Below are positions 46,227 to 56,515 of a stretch of 64,000 nucleotides of DNA, piece after piece. The translations under genes were made by a program, and so were the position numbers. Every line of letters begins with the position of its first letter. Position 1 is the first letter of the stretch. Origin of the DNA: Microbacterium sp. (GTDB lineage: Bacteria > Actinomycetota > Actinomycetes > Actinomycetales > Microbacteriaceae); the NCBI RefSeq assembly GCF_031180975.1, contig NZ_JAPSLI010000001.1, forward strand, positions 115,521 through 179,520. The letters are read 5' to 3'. Below the pieces are notes generated by a model. The model was not told the DNA's origin. It did not search any database and saw nothing but the letters and a program-made list of their open reading frames with translations.

Positions 46227-46963
46227 CCGGCCCGCTGCTCATCGAGCGCGCCGACGATCGGGTCGTGGCGATGCTGAACCGCCCCGACAAGCGCAACGCC
46301 ATCGACCAGGACACCATCGACGCGTTGCACGCGCTGTGCGCGGAGCTGGAAGCCGCCCCGCGGACGCTCATCCTCACCGGCGCGGGCGGCGTGTTCGCCT
46401 CGGGCGCCGATATCGCCCAGCTGCGCGAGCGCCGCGCCGAGGATGCCCGGCGCGCGATCAACGCGACCGCGTTCATCCGCGTCAGCGAGCTGCCGATGCC
46501 CGTGATCGCCGCCCTCGAGGGGTACGCGCTCGGCGGCGGAGCGGAGCTCGCCTATGCCGCCGACATCCGCATCGCCTCCGCCACCCTGAAGATCGGCAAC
46601 CCCGAGACCGGGCTCGGCATCATCGCGGCCGCGGGCGCCACCTGGCGGCTGCCCGAGATCGTCGGGGGTGCGCGCGCCGCGGAGCTGCTGCTCACCGGCA
46701 GGGTGCTCGACGCGGACGAGGCGCTCGCGTGGGGGTTGATCTCGGGCATCCATCCCGCGGACGGCCTGCTCGCCGCCGCGCACGCCATCGCCGACCGGAT
46801 CGCCGCGAACGATCCGCTCGCCACCCAGTACACCAAGCGGGCGCTGCGCGCGCCGCGCCATGAGCACCCGGTGATCGAGCGGGAGCTGCAGGCCGAGCTG
46901 TTCGACAGCGCCGAGAAGATGCGACGCATGACGGAGTTCCTGGAGCGGAGGGCCCGCAGATGA
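46223..46963 (+). CDS. paaF: Enoyl-CoA hydratase (PaaF-like)
   Basis: 246-residue crotonase-fold enzyme. Oxyanion-hole segments are GVFASGADIAQL and ALEGYALGGGAELAYAADIRIA. Glutamates appear in GNPETGLGIIAAAGATWRLPEIVG, suggesting true hydratase activity (2,3-dehydroadipyl-CoA to 3-hydroxyadipyl-CoA). ATGA overlaps on both sides place it within the paa operon. Confidence 0.87.
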   Translation: MTGPLLIERADDRVVAMLNRPDKRNAIDQDTIDALHALCAELEAAPRTLILTGAGGVFASGADIAQLRERRAEDARRAINATAFIRVSELPMPVIAALEGYALGGGAELAYAADIRIASATLKIGNPETGLGIIAAAGATWRLPEIVGGARAAELLLTGRVLDADEALAWGLISGIHPADGLLAAAHAIADRIAANDPLATQYTKRALRAPRHEHPVIERELQAELFDSAEKMRRMTEFLERRARR

Positions 46964-47817
46964 GCGCACCCGAATCGGTCGGTGTCCTCGGCGGCGGGCG
47001 GATGGGCGCCGGCATCGCGCACGCCTTCCTGCTGGCCGGCGCGTCGGTGACGATCGTGGAGCGTGACGCGGCGAGCGCCGATGCCGCCGCGCAGCGCGTC
47101 GCGGAGAGCATCCGCCGCTCCGCCGAGCGCGATCCGTCCCTCGACGGGCAGGCGACGGCGGGCCGGCTGCGCACCGGCACGGATGCCGCGCTGTTCGCCG
47201 GTCACGGGCTCGTCGTCGAGGCCGTGCCAGAGGACCGCGCGCTCAAGGAGGAGGCCCTCGCCCGTGCGGAGGCCGTGCTGGGCGCGGATGCCGTGCTGGC
47301 GACCAACACGTCGTCGATCTCGATCGACGACCTGGCCGCGGGCAGGCGGCGCCCCGAGCGCTTCCTGGGACTGCATTTCTTCAACCCGGTTCCGGCGTCG
47401 GCGCTGGTGGAGATCGTGCGCGGCGCGGCGACCGACGAGCGAGTGCTCGACGCGGCACGCTGGTGGGTGCGGGCCCTGGGCAAGACGCCGATCGTGGTGC
47501 GCGACTCCCCCGGCTTCGCCTCCTCACGGCTGGGGGTGATGCTCGGCCTGGAGGCGATCCGGATGCTGGAGGAGGGCGTCGCGACCGCCGCGGACATCGA
47601 CACGGCGATGACCCTCGGCTACCGGCATCCGGTCGGCCCACTGAAGACCACCGACATCGTCGGCCTCGACGTGCGGCTCGGCATCGCCGAGGAGCTCGCC
47701 CGGGAGCTGGGCGACCGCTTCGAACCGCCCGCGCTGCTGCGCCGCATGGTCGCCGAGGGGCGGCTGGGCCGCAAGACGGGCCAGGGTTTCTACGAATGGG
47801 ATGAGGAGAACCGATGA
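46960..47817 (+). CDS. paaH: 3-hydroxyacyl-CoA dehydrogenase (PaaH)
   Basis: 285 residues. The Rossmann fold begins SVGVLGGGRMGAGIAHAFLLAGASVTIVERD (Glu/Arg region for NAD). The catalytic histidine lies in FLGLHFFNPVPASALVEIV, and the C-terminal domain has TLGYRHPVGPLKTTDIVGLDV. It should oxidise 3-hydroxyadipyl-CoA. It overlaps both neighbours by ATGA. Confidence 0.92.
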   Translation: MSAPESVGVLGGGRMGAGIAHAFLLAGASVTIVERDAASADAAAQRVAESIRRSAERDPSLDGQATAGRLRTGTDAALFAGHGLVVEAVPEDRALKEEALARAEAVLGADAVLATNTSSISIDDLAAGRRRPERFLGLHFFNPVPASALVEIVRGAATDERVLDAARWWVRALGKTPIVVRDSPGFASSRLGVMLGLEAIRMLEEGVATAADIDTAMTLGYRHPVGPLKTTDIVGLDVRLGIAEELARELGDRFEPPALLRRMVAEGRLGRKTGQGFYEWDEENR

Positions 47818-49925
47818 CCGAGTACCTCCCGAGCTACGTGCAGAGCCAGTGGTGGGCCCCGGACCCGGCCCACATGCCCCAGAGCGCGTCTGAGAGCCGC
47901 GCCACCGAGGTGCGGGACGCCTCCACCGGCGAGGTGATCACCCGCGTCTCCACCGACGGCCTGGATCTCGCCGCCGCGCTGGAGTACGGCCGCACCGTGG
48001 GACACGCCAGCCTCGGCGCGCTCACCTTCCATCAGCGCGCGGTGCTGTTGAAGCAGTTCGCGCTGGCGCTCACCGAGCGCAAGGACGAGCTGTACGCCTT
48101 GTCCGCACGGGCCGGGGCGACCAGGACCGACTCCTGGGTCGACATCGACGGCGGCATCGGAGTGCTGTTCTCGTACTCGGGCAAGGGTCGCCGGGAACTG
48201 CCCAACAGCCGCGTGTACGTCGACGGCGCGGTGGAACCGCTGTCGAAGGACGGTTCGTTCCTCGGCCGCCACGTGTACACCACGCTGCCCGGCATCGCCG
48301 TGCAGATCAACGCGTTCAACTTCCCGGTCTGGGGTTCGCTCGAGAAGCTCGCCCCCGCCTTCCTCGCCGGGATGCCGACCCTGGTGAAGCCCGCCACTCC
48401 CACCGGGTACGTGACCGAGGCGATGGTGCGCATCCTCGTCGAATCAGGGCTGCTCCCCGACGGGTCGCTGCAGCTGGTCAGCGGCAGCGTGCCGACGCTG
48501 TTCGAGCACCTGCGTCTGGGCGACCTGGTCGCGTTCACGGGCAGCGCCTCCACCGCCGAGAATCTGCGCAGCCACCCGGCGGTGCAGACCGGCGGAGTGC
48601 GGTTCACCGCCGAGACCGACTCGATCAACGCATCCGTCCTCGGCACGGATGCCGTCGCCGGCACGCCCGAGTTCGACGCGTACGTCCGCCAGCTCGTGGT
48701 GGAGATGACCAGCAAGGCCGGGCAGAAGTGCACAGCGATCCGGCGTGCGATCGTCCCGGCGGCGTCCGCCGACGACGTGGTCGAGGCCGTGCGGGCACGG
48801 CTCGCGGAGAAGACCCTGGTCGGCGATCCGCGCGCCGAGGGCGTCACGATGGGCCCGCTGGCCTCGACTGCGCAACGCGACGAGGTGCTGCGTCAGGTGC
48901 AGCGCCTGACCGCGGGCGGGGGCCGGATCGTGCTCGGCTCGACGGACGCACCCGAAGTGCGGCGGGCGGACGGCACGACCGGCCCGGCGGACGACGGCGC
49001 GTTCGTCGCCCCGATCCTGCTGCGCTTCGACGACGCGGATGCCGACGCCGTGCACACCGTGGAAGCGTTCGGCCCGGTGTCGTCGCTGATCACCTACGAC
49101 ACGATCGACCAGGCCGCCGACATCGTCGCGCGCGGCGGCGGTTCGCTGGTCACCAGCGTCGCGACGCACGACCCCGTGCAGGCCGTGGAGCTCGCCACGC
49201 GCATCGCGCCGTTCAACGGCCGGGTGCTGCTGCTCGACCGCGACGACGCCCGATCCTCGACCGGCCACGGCTCCCCGCTGCCGACCCTCGTGCACGGCGG
49301 CCCCGGCCGTGCGGGCGGCGGCGAGGAGCTGGGTGGTATCCGCGCCGTGCTGCATCACATGCAGCGCACGGCCGTGCAGGGGTCGCCGTCGATGCTGACG
49401 GCGCTCACCGGGGTCTGGCACGCCGGGTCCGCGGCGAACTCCGGCGGACGGCATCCGTTCCGAAAGTCGCTGTCCGAGCTGCGCATCGGCGACCAGGTGG
49501 TCTCGCCCTCCCGCGAGGTCACTCTGGAGGACATCGAGACGTTCGCCCACTTCACCGGCGACACCTTCTACGCCCACATGGACGAGGAGGCGGCAGCGGC
49601 GAACCCGTTCTTCCCCGGCCGGGTCGCGCACGGCTACCTGCTGGTGTCGTGGGCCGCCGGACTGTTCGTCGATCCAGAACCCGGGCCGGTGCTGGCCAAC
49701 TACGGGCTCGAGAACCTGCGCTTCATCACGCCGGTCTCCCCCGGCGACAGCATCCGCGTCGAGCTGACCGCCAAGCAGATCACGCCGCGCGAGACCGACG
49801 AGTACGGCGAGGTGCGCTGGGACGCGGTCATCCGCAACCAGAAGGACGAGATCGTCGCGACCTACGACGTACTCACCCTGGTGAGCAAGGAGCCGGCCGC
49901 CGCCACAGAGGCGGTGCCGGCATGA
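47814..49925 (+). CDS. paaZ: Bifunctional ring-opening enzyme PaaZ
   Basis: 703 residues with two catalytic parts. Residues about 1-520 are an aldehyde dehydrogenase (NFPVWGSLEKLAPAFLAGMPTLVKPAT; catalytic cysteine in KAGQKCTAIRRA). Residues about 540-695 are an R-specific MaoC-like hydratase (FAHFTGDTFYAHMDEEAAAANPFFPGRVAHGYLL). Together they hydrolyse oxepin-CoA and oxidise the resulting semialdehyde. Both halves look active, so no separate aldehyde dehydrogenase is required. Confidence 0.94.
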   Translation: MTEYLPSYVQSQWWAPDPAHMPQSASESRATEVRDASTGEVITRVSTDGLDLAAALEYGRTVGHASLGALTFHQRAVLLKQFALALTERKDELYALSARAGATRTDSWVDIDGGIGVLFSYSGKGRRELPNSRVYVDGAVEPLSKDGSFLGRHVYTTLPGIAVQINAFNFPVWGSLEKLAPAFLAGMPTLVKPATPTGYVTEAMVRILVESGLLPDGSLQLVSGSVPTLFEHLRLGDLVAFTGSASTAENLRSHPAVQTGGVRFTAETDSINASVLGTDAVAGTPEFDAYVRQLVVEMTSKAGQKCTAIRRAIVPAASADDVVEAVRARLAEKTLVGDPRAEGVTMGPLASTAQRDEVLRQVQRLTAGGGRIVLGSTDAPEVRRADGTTGPADDGAFVAPILLRFDDADADAVHTVEAFGPVSSLITYDTIDQAADIVARGGGSLVTSVATHDPVQAVELATRIAPFNGRVLLLDRDDARSSTGHGSPLPTLVHGGPGRAGGGEELGGIRAVLHHMQRTAVQGSPSMLTALTGVWHAGSAANSGGRHPFRKSLSELRIGDQVVSPSREVTLEDIETFAHFTGDTFYAHMDEEAAAANPFFPGRVAHGYLLVSWAAGLFVDPEPGPVLANYGLENLRFITPVSPGDSIRVELTAKQITPRETDEYGEVRWDAVIRNQKDEIVATYDVLTLVSKEPAAATEAVPA

Positions 49926-50311
49926 GGGCGATGATGCAGCGGGATGCCGCCTCTGCCGCGCTCGGCATGGTCGTCGAGCAGGACGAGCCGGGTCGCGCGG
50001 TGGTGTCGATGCGGGTCCGAGAGGACATGCTGAACGGTTTCGCGATCACCCACGGCGGACTCGTGTTCACACTGGCCGACACGGCGTTCGCGATCGCCTG
50101 CAACGAGGACGAGCGGATCACGGTCGCCGCCGGCGCCGACATCACATTCCTGAAATCCACGCGGGCAGGGCAGACCCTGACCGCGACGGCCGTCCGCCGC
50201 ACCGTCACCGGTCGGACGGGCCTGTACGACGTGACGGTCGCGGACGAGACCGGCGACGTGGTCGCCGAGTTCCGCGGCCGCTCGATCACCACCAACCGCC
50301 CGGTGGAGTGA
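49922..50311 (+). CDS. paaI: Hydroxyphenylacetyl-CoA thioesterase PaaI
   Basis: 129-residue single hot-dog thioesterase. ITHGGLVFTLADTAFAIACNE contains the HGG motif with the conserved acidic residue of the PaaI family. It clears dead-end CoA esters during phenylacetate breakdown. ATGA overlap with paaZ. Confidence 0.9.
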   Translation: MRAMMQRDAASAALGMVVEQDEPGRAVVSMRVREDMLNGFAITHGGLVFTLADTAFAIACNEDERITVAAGADITFLKSTRAGQTLTATAVRRTVTGRTGLYDVTVADETGDVVAEFRGRSITTNRPVE

Positions 50312-50343
50312 CACCCCCACCCTCACCCGAAGGGAACGCACCG

Positions 50344-51648
50344 ATGTCGACGATGACCGGCCCTGCACTCTCCGCCCTCGACCCTGCCGAGCGGCTGTCC
50401 CGCTCCGAGCTCGAGGCGCTGCAGCTGGAACGGCTGCAGTGGACCGTGCGGCACGCGTACCGCAACGTGCCGCACTACACCCGCGCGCTCGACGAGGCGG
50501 GGGTGTCGCCCGACGACATCCGCTCCCTCGCCGACGTCCGCCGTCTGCCGTTCACCACCAAGGAGGACCTGCGGCGCAACTACCCGTTCGGCATGTTCGC
50601 GGTGCCGATGGCCGACGTGCGCCGCGTGCACGCCTCCTCCGGCACAACGGGCCGCCCCACCGTGGTCGGGTACACCGAGACGGACCTGTCGAACTGGGCG
50701 GACCTCATCGCCCGGTCGCTGCGCGCCTCCGGCATCCGACCGGGGATGAAGGTGCACAACGCCTACGGGTACGGCCTGTTCACCGGCGGTCTCGGAGCGC
50801 ACGCCGGCGTGGAGCGGCTGGGAGCCACCGTGATCCCGGTGTCGGGCGGCCAGACAGCACGGCAGGTGCAGCTCATCCAGGACTTCGAACCCGACGCGAT
50901 CCTGTGCACCCCGAGCTACCTGCTCACCATCGCCGACGCCATGGAGGCGGCGGGCATCGACCCGACCTCGACCTCGCTCAAGGTGGCGGTGCTCGGCGCC
51001 GAGCCGTGGACCAACGAGATGCGCACCGAGCTGGAGGGCCGCCTCGACATCGACGCCGTCGACATCTACGGTCTGAGCGAGGTGATGGGCCCTGGTGTGG
51101 GCAACGAATGCGTGGAGACGAAGGACGGCCCGCACATCTGGGAGGACCACTTCCTCCCCGAGATCGTCGACGAGGACGGCCGGCCGGTGCCGGACGGGGA
51201 GATGGGTGAGCTGGTGTTCACCTCGCTGACCAAGCAGGCGTTCCCGGTGCTGCGCTACCGCACCCGCGATCTCACCCGGCTGCTGCCGGGCACCGCCCGC
51301 CCCGCGATGCGGCGCATCGAGAAGATCACCGGGCGCAACGACGACATGATCATCCTGCGCGGGGTGAACATCTTCCCCACGCAGATCGAGGAGATCGTGC
51401 TCGGGATCGAACAGCTCACGCCGCATTTCGTGATCGAGCTCACCCGCGAGGGCCGGCTGGATGCCATGACGGTGCGCATCGAGCGGCACCCGGCGCTGGA
51501 GCGCGACGTGTGCGAGGCGGCCGCCGCGGTGCTCGCTCAGCGCATCAAGACGCACATCGGGTCGAGCGTCGCGGTACAGGTGGAGGAGCCGGGGGTCCTG
51601 CCCCGCAGCGAGGGCAAGTACAAGCGGGTGTACGACCTGCGGAAGTAG
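50344..51648 (+). CDS. paaK: Phenylacetate--CoA ligase
   Basis: 434 residues. Activates phenylacetate with ATP and CoA, the pathway entry. The AMP-binding signature HASSGTTGRPTVVGYT, the acceptor region DIYGLSEVMGPGVGNEC and the C-terminal GRNDDMIILRGVNIFPTQIEE are all typical. ATG 50344 fits the family N-terminus; an SD-like GAAGGGAACG precedes it. Last gene of the first paa block; the convergent dhaM ends 16 bp beyond. Confidence 0.95.
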   Translation: MSTMTGPALSALDPAERLSRSELEALQLERLQWTVRHAYRNVPHYTRALDEAGVSPDDIRSLADVRRLPFTTKEDLRRNYPFGMFAVPMADVRRVHASSGTTGRPTVVGYTETDLSNWADLIARSLRASGIRPGMKVHNAYGYGLFTGGLGAHAGVERLGATVIPVSGGQTARQVQLIQDFEPDAILCTPSYLLTIADAMEAAGIDPTSTSLKVAVLGAEPWTNEMRTELEGRLDIDAVDIYGLSEVMGPGVGNECVETKDGPHIWEDHFLPEIVDEDGRPVPDGEMGELVFTSLTKQAFPVLRYRTRDLTRLLPGTARPAMRRIEKITGRNDDMIILRGVNIFPTQIEEIVLGIEQLTPHFVIELTREGRLDAMTVRIERHPALERDVCEAAAAVLAQRIKTHIGSSVAVQVEEPGVLPRSEGKYKRVYDLRK

Positions 51649-51664
51649 GTCCGCGCGACGGGCG

Positions 51665-54178
51665 TCAGCCCAATGCGTCGGATGCCACCGCACGCGCCTC
51701 CTCCGCCGTACCGGCGGCGACGGCGGCGTCCGCCGCGCGCACGCAGTCGTCGACGGACAGCGCGCCCAGCGCCAGGGACACCCTGCCCAGGGCACGCGGG
51801 GTCATGGACAGGCTGGTCACGCCGAGCCCGACGAGCACCGGCGCCAGCCGAGGATCCCCCGCGGCCTCGCCGCACACCCCGACCGGTGCGCCGACGGCCT
51901 GCCCGGCGGAGCCGACGGCGGCGATGAGGCGCAGCACCGCCGGCTGCCATGGGTCGTTCAGTTCGCCCAGTGCCGGGTGCATCCGATCGGCCGCCATCGT
52001 GTACTGGGCGAGGTCGTTCGTGCCGATGCTCGCGAAGTCGACGACCTGGAACAGCTCCTCCGCCATCAGTGCGGCCGCCGGCGTCTCGATCATGACGCCC
52101 ACCCGCGGCAGCCCGGCCGCGCGAGCCGCCTCGGCGAAGCGCGAGGCCTCGTCGACGGTGGCGATCATCGGCGCCATCACCTCGACCTGCGCGCCCTCGG
52201 ACTCGGCCGCAGCGGCGAGGGCGCGCAGCTGGTCGTGCAGCAGCGCCGGCTGACGGAGCCCGACCCGCACACCCCGCACGCCCAGGGCGGGGTTCTCCTC
52301 GTGCCCGGCAGCGACGAACGGCAGCGGCTTGTCCGCACCCGCATCCAGCGTGCGGACCACGACCCTGCGCCCGGCGAAAGCCGCGAGCACGGGGCGGTAG
52401 GCCGCGATCTGCTCGCCGACGTCGGGCGCCGCAGCGCGCCCGAGGAAGCAGAACTCGGTCCGAAACAGCCCGACGCCCTCCGCTCCGGCATCCGCGGCGA
52501 CCGCGGCGTCCTCCGCCCCGCCCACGTTGGCGAGCAGCGGCACCGGAGTGCCGTCGACGAGACGCCCCGGCGGCCGGAACGGCGGCGGCTCGGCGGCCGC
52601 TCGCGCTTCGGCGATCGCGTCCGCGGACGGCTCGACGCCGACCTCCCCGCTCTCACCGTCGACCAGAATCGTCGCGCCGTCGGGGATGCCGAGCGCACCG
52701 GGCACCGCCACCACCGCGGGCAGCCCGAGAGCCCTCGCGATGATCGCGGCGTGAGACGTCGGTCCGCCCTGCTCGGTCACCAGCGCCGCGCACCGACTGT
52801 GCGCGAGCGCCGCGGTGTCGGCCGGTGACAGATCGGCGGCGACGAGCACGAACGCGTCGTCGCGCTGCGGGATGCCGCCCGCCGCGACGCCGAGCAGCTC
52901 GGCCACGATGCGGTCGCGCACGTCGCGGATGTCCGCCGCACGCTCGCCGGTGCGGCCGCCGATCGTCTCGAGCGCCGCCGCCTGCTCGGATGCCACCTCC
53001 CAGACCGCCCGTGCGGCGGTCACGCCTTGCGACCGGACGCGCTCCGCCGCCTCCGACATCAGGTCGGGGTCGGATGCCAGCATCCGCGTGGCGTCGAGGA
53101 TGGCGCGCGTCTCGCCGTGGGCGGCCTCGGCGCGATCGGCGAGACGCTTGGCGACGGCCGAGGACGCCGGCGCGATCCGTGCGGCCTCGGATTCGCGGTC
53201 CGCGGCGGGCACCGTCCCGCCTGCGGGAGGCTCCCCGACGGGCGTGGCGAGACGCACCACCGGGCCGACCGCCACGCCAGGGCTGACCCCGCGACCGCGG
53301 AGCACGGCGCCGGCGGGCACCCGAGGGTCCGCGCGCGCGTACGCGCCGGCGTCTCCGGCATCCGCGCCATCGATCGACGCAGCGGGTGCCGTGTCCTGCC
53401 GCGCGTCCGGTGCCTCCGGCGTGGCGACCAGTTGCTCACCGAAGCCCTCCTCGAACAGCGCGGCGATGCGCGCGACGGCCGCCTCCGCATCGTCGCCCGC
53501 GGCGCGCAGCTGCACCTCGTCGCCGCCGCGGACGCCGAGCGTGAGCAGACGCGACAAGCTTCCCGCCGAGGCCTCCGGGCCGGCGGGGAGGCGCCGGAGG
53601 CGGACCCGCGCACCGCGGGCGGCATCCGCGATCAGGGCCGCCGGCCGGGCGTGGATGCCGAGCGCGTTACGCACCCGGACCGTCCGCACAACTTCCGGCG
53701 CGGCGTCGGCGGGTGGCTCCGTCGCCGTCTCCGGGATGCCTGGCATTGCGGCGGTGTCCCCGCCGAGCTGGGCGGCCTTGGCTTCGAGGGCCGAGGCCGC
53801 CTCGCCGGCGACCGTATCGAGGTCGGCGCCGCCGGATGCCGACACCATCGCCGCCAGCAGGCCCTCCACGAACGGCGCGGGCACCAGCCGCACCGGAACG
53901 TCGCTCGTCCGCAGCTCGAGAGCGAGCTCCGCGCTCATCACGGCCGAGCCGAGATCCATGAGCACCAGCACGCCGTCGCACTCGGCCGCGAGGTCGTCGA
54001 TGGCGCCGGCGACCAGCAGCGCATCCGTGCCCAGGACCGCCGCACCGTCGGCATCCATCCCGGCGCCCGCGGCGAGCCGCAACGGCACGGCGTCGCCGGG
54101 CACCATCTGCAAGGCGAGCTCGCTCGCCGCCTCCGCGAGCCGGGAGCTGTGGGAGACGGCGACGACCCCGATCATCAT
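51665..54178 (-). CDS. dhaM: DhaM phosphotransfer protein with full HPr and Enzyme I
   Basis: 837 residues. Order: EIIA-type domain (1-125, phosphohistidine His10 in AVSHSS), HPr (about 163-250, His176 in LGIHARPA), then a complete Enzyme I (about 292-837). EI features include His476 in GGPTSHAAIIA, FRTEFCFLGR, DAGADKPLPF and Cys769 in GVCGEAAGDP. E. coli DhaM has only a partial EI, so this version should autophosphorylate from PEP and phosphorylate DhaL-ADP without the general PTS. The HPr-EI linker (about 263-275) is encoded by a 38-bp dispersed repeat. The ATG overlaps the dhaL stop. Confidence 0.93.
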   Translation of the reverse strand: MMIGVVAVSHSSRLAEAASELALQMVPGDAVPLRLAAGAGMDADGAAVLGTDALLVAGAIDDLAAECDGVLVLMDLGSAVMSAELALELRTSDVPVRLVPAPFVEGLLAAMVSASGGADLDTVAGEAASALEAKAAQLGGDTAAMPGIPETATEPPADAAPEVVRTVRVRNALGIHARPAALIADAARGARVRLRRLPAGPEASAGSLSRLLTLGVRGGDEVQLRAAGDDAEAAVARIAALFEEGFGEQLVATPEAPDARQDTAPAASIDGADAGDAGAYARADPRVPAGAVLRGRGVSPGVAVGPVVRLATPVGEPPAGGTVPAADRESEAARIAPASSAVAKRLADRAEAAHGETRAILDATRMLASDPDLMSEAAERVRSQGVTAARAVWEVASEQAAALETIGGRTGERAADIRDVRDRIVAELLGVAAGGIPQRDDAFVLVAADLSPADTAALAHSRCAALVTEQGGPTSHAAIIARALGLPAVVAVPGALGIPDGATILVDGESGEVGVEPSADAIAEARAAAEPPPFRPPGRLVDGTPVPLLANVGGAEDAAVAADAGAEGVGLFRTEFCFLGRAAAPDVGEQIAAYRPVLAAFAGRRVVVRTLDAGADKPLPFVAAGHEENPALGVRGVRVGLRQPALLHDQLRALAAAAESEGAQVEVMAPMIATVDEASRFAEAARAAGLPRVGVMIETPAAALMAEELFQVVDFASIGTNDLAQYTMAADRMHPALGELNDPWQPAVLRLIAAVGSAGQAVGAPVGVCGEAAGDPRLAPVLVGLGVTSLSMTPRALGRVSLALGALSVDDCVRAADAAVAAGTAEEARAVASDALG
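53354..53391. repeat. 38-bp repeat within dhaM, second copy at 8571-8608
   Basis: TCCGGCATCCGCGCCATCGATCGACGCAGCGGGTGCCG matches the intergenic copy at 35 of 38 positions by hand alignment. Confidence 0.75.
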
Positions 54179-54830
54179 CCGGCGATGGCGTCGGCGAGGG
54201 CGCGGAACAACAGGGCGGTGGAGGCCGCGCCAGGGTCGAGATGGCCGGCGCTGCGCTCACCGAGGTAGCTGGCACGTCCCTTCCGCGCGACCAGCGGTGC
54301 GGTGGCATCCCGGCCGGATTCCGCGGCGTCCGCCGCGCTCAGCGCCGCCTCGGCGAGATCGCCGCCGTCCCCGAGCGCGGCGTCGAAGGCGTCGACAGCC
54401 GGCGCCATGGCGTCGAACAGCGTCTTGTCGCCGGCTTCCGCCTTGCCGCGCGCGACGATGCCGTCCAGGCCTGCCCGCAGCGCGGAGGCGAGACCGGCGC
54501 CGTCCAGTTCCGCGGCCGCGCCCGCCGTCATCCCCATCCGCAGGAAGAACGTGCCGTACAGCGGTCCGCTCGCGCCGCCGACCGAGCTCACCAGCGTCAT
54601 CCCGACACTCTTCAGTAGCTCGTCGCAGGTCGAGGCTGATCCGGCATCGATCTTGGCGACGGCGGCCGTCATCCCCCTGGCCATGTTCGCACCGTGGTCG
54701 GCGTCGCCGATCGCGGAGTCCAGCTCGGTGAGCCACTCGCGCTTGTCGGTGACCGCGTCCCGGAACCGGTGCACCCAGTCGGTGAGCACCGCCGTGTCGA
54801 TGGTGTCTGGCATCTCGTCCTCCGCCCCGG

Positions 54831-54834
<4 letters not shown>
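54175..54834 (-). CDS. dhaL: Dihydroxyacetone kinase subunit DhaL
   Basis: 219 residues from GTG 54834. ADP-bearing subunit that passes phosphate from DhaM to dihydroxyacetone. The Mg-nucleotide aspartates are in [32 protein letters not shown] and DPGAAST mark the nucleotide pocket. The start overlaps the dhaK stop (GTGA); ATG 54813 is the alternative. Confidence 0.93.
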
Positions 54835-55826
<992 letters not shown>

Positions 55827-55974
55827 ACTCGATCTCCCTTGATCCGGGCCGGCGAGGGATCTCCTCGCGGACGCGAGATGTGCGAACGTCATACGTCCAA
55901 GCCGAATCTGCTCGGGCGGGCACCGAAAGTCAATACGCTCCGGGCTCGGCGGCCGCGTTGGCGCGCTGACCGCC

Positions 55975-55980
55975 TAGCCT
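55975..55980 (+). promoter_or_regulatory. -10-like TAGCCT of the 139-residue gene
   Basis: TAGCCT, 6 nt, GTG. Confidence 0.45.
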
Positions 55981-55986
55981 GGTGAG

Positions 55987-56406
55987 GTGATCACACGAGA
56001 GCTCGCCAGGGATCTCCGGGATGCCGGGCTCGTGTGGCATCCGGCGGCCGGCGATCGGTTCCAGCTGGATCTGCCCGAGCATGTGGAGCTCGACGTGGAG
56101 GCCGACATCTTCACCGTCAGCGACATGACCATCGAGGCGCGGCAGACGCCGACCGGAACGATCCTCGCGTTCAACGGCACCACCGAGTGGGCGCTGGACT
56201 CGGTGACGATCGCCGACGCGGTCTGGCTGCCCGACGAGGAGCAGCTGCGCCGCCTGCTGGGCGGAACGTTCCGCGCCCTGCGGCGCGTCGGCGACACGTT
56301 CGTGGTCGAGATCGAAGTGCTCGGCGAGGACATGTCGTTCGAGCATCCCGACCCGGACGAGGCCTACGGCAAGGCGCTCCTCGCCCTGCTGCGCCGCGCC
56401 CAGTGA
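55987..56406 (+). CDS. Conserved protein of unknown function
   Basis: 139 residues, soluble, acidic. It has no catalytic motif I recognise. The pattern ELARDLRDAGLVWHPAAGDRFQLD...VFTVSDMTIEA...GTTEWALDSV...WLPDEEQLRRLLG recalls small actinobacterial proteins often labelled pilus assembly CpaE-like, but there are no pilus genes nearby and I would not adopt that name. It lies between dhaK (divergent) and paaA. Confidence 0.6.
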   Translation: MITRELARDLRDAGLVWHPAAGDRFQLDLPEHVELDVEADIFTVSDMTIEARQTPTGTILAFNGTTEWALDSVTIADAVWLPDEEQLRRLLGGTFRALRRVGDTFVVEIEVLGEDMSFEHPDPDEAYGKALLALLRRAQ

Positions 56407-56447
56407 CCGGCTGACACCCGCATCAGTCCGGGCGGAAAAGGGCGGGG

Positions 56448-56477
56448 TTGCTTGCGGCGACCGAACGGTGCGAGAAT
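56448..56477 (+). promoter_or_regulatory. Promoter of the paaABCDE operon
   Basis: TTGCTT (56448-56453), 18-bp spacer, GAGAAT (56472-56477). The predicted transcript start falls inside the operator just downstream. Confidence 0.4.
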
Positions 56478-56478
56478 A

Positions 56479-56496
56479 ACCTAACGATCGGTCAGT
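56479..56496. promoter_or_regulatory. PaaR/TetR-type operator at paaA
   Basis: ACCTAACGATCGGTCAGT, followed by AAAC. The CGGTCAGTAAA half is shared with the site at 44854. It lies 20 bp before the paaA ATG. Confidence 0.65.
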
Positions 56497-56515
56497 AAAC
56501 CGCCGTGGGGAGTCG

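Noticed and set aside
55987-56406. Pilus assembly protein CpaE
   Set aside because: No ATPase or receiver motifs and no pilus genes nearby; that label would be inherited without evidence.
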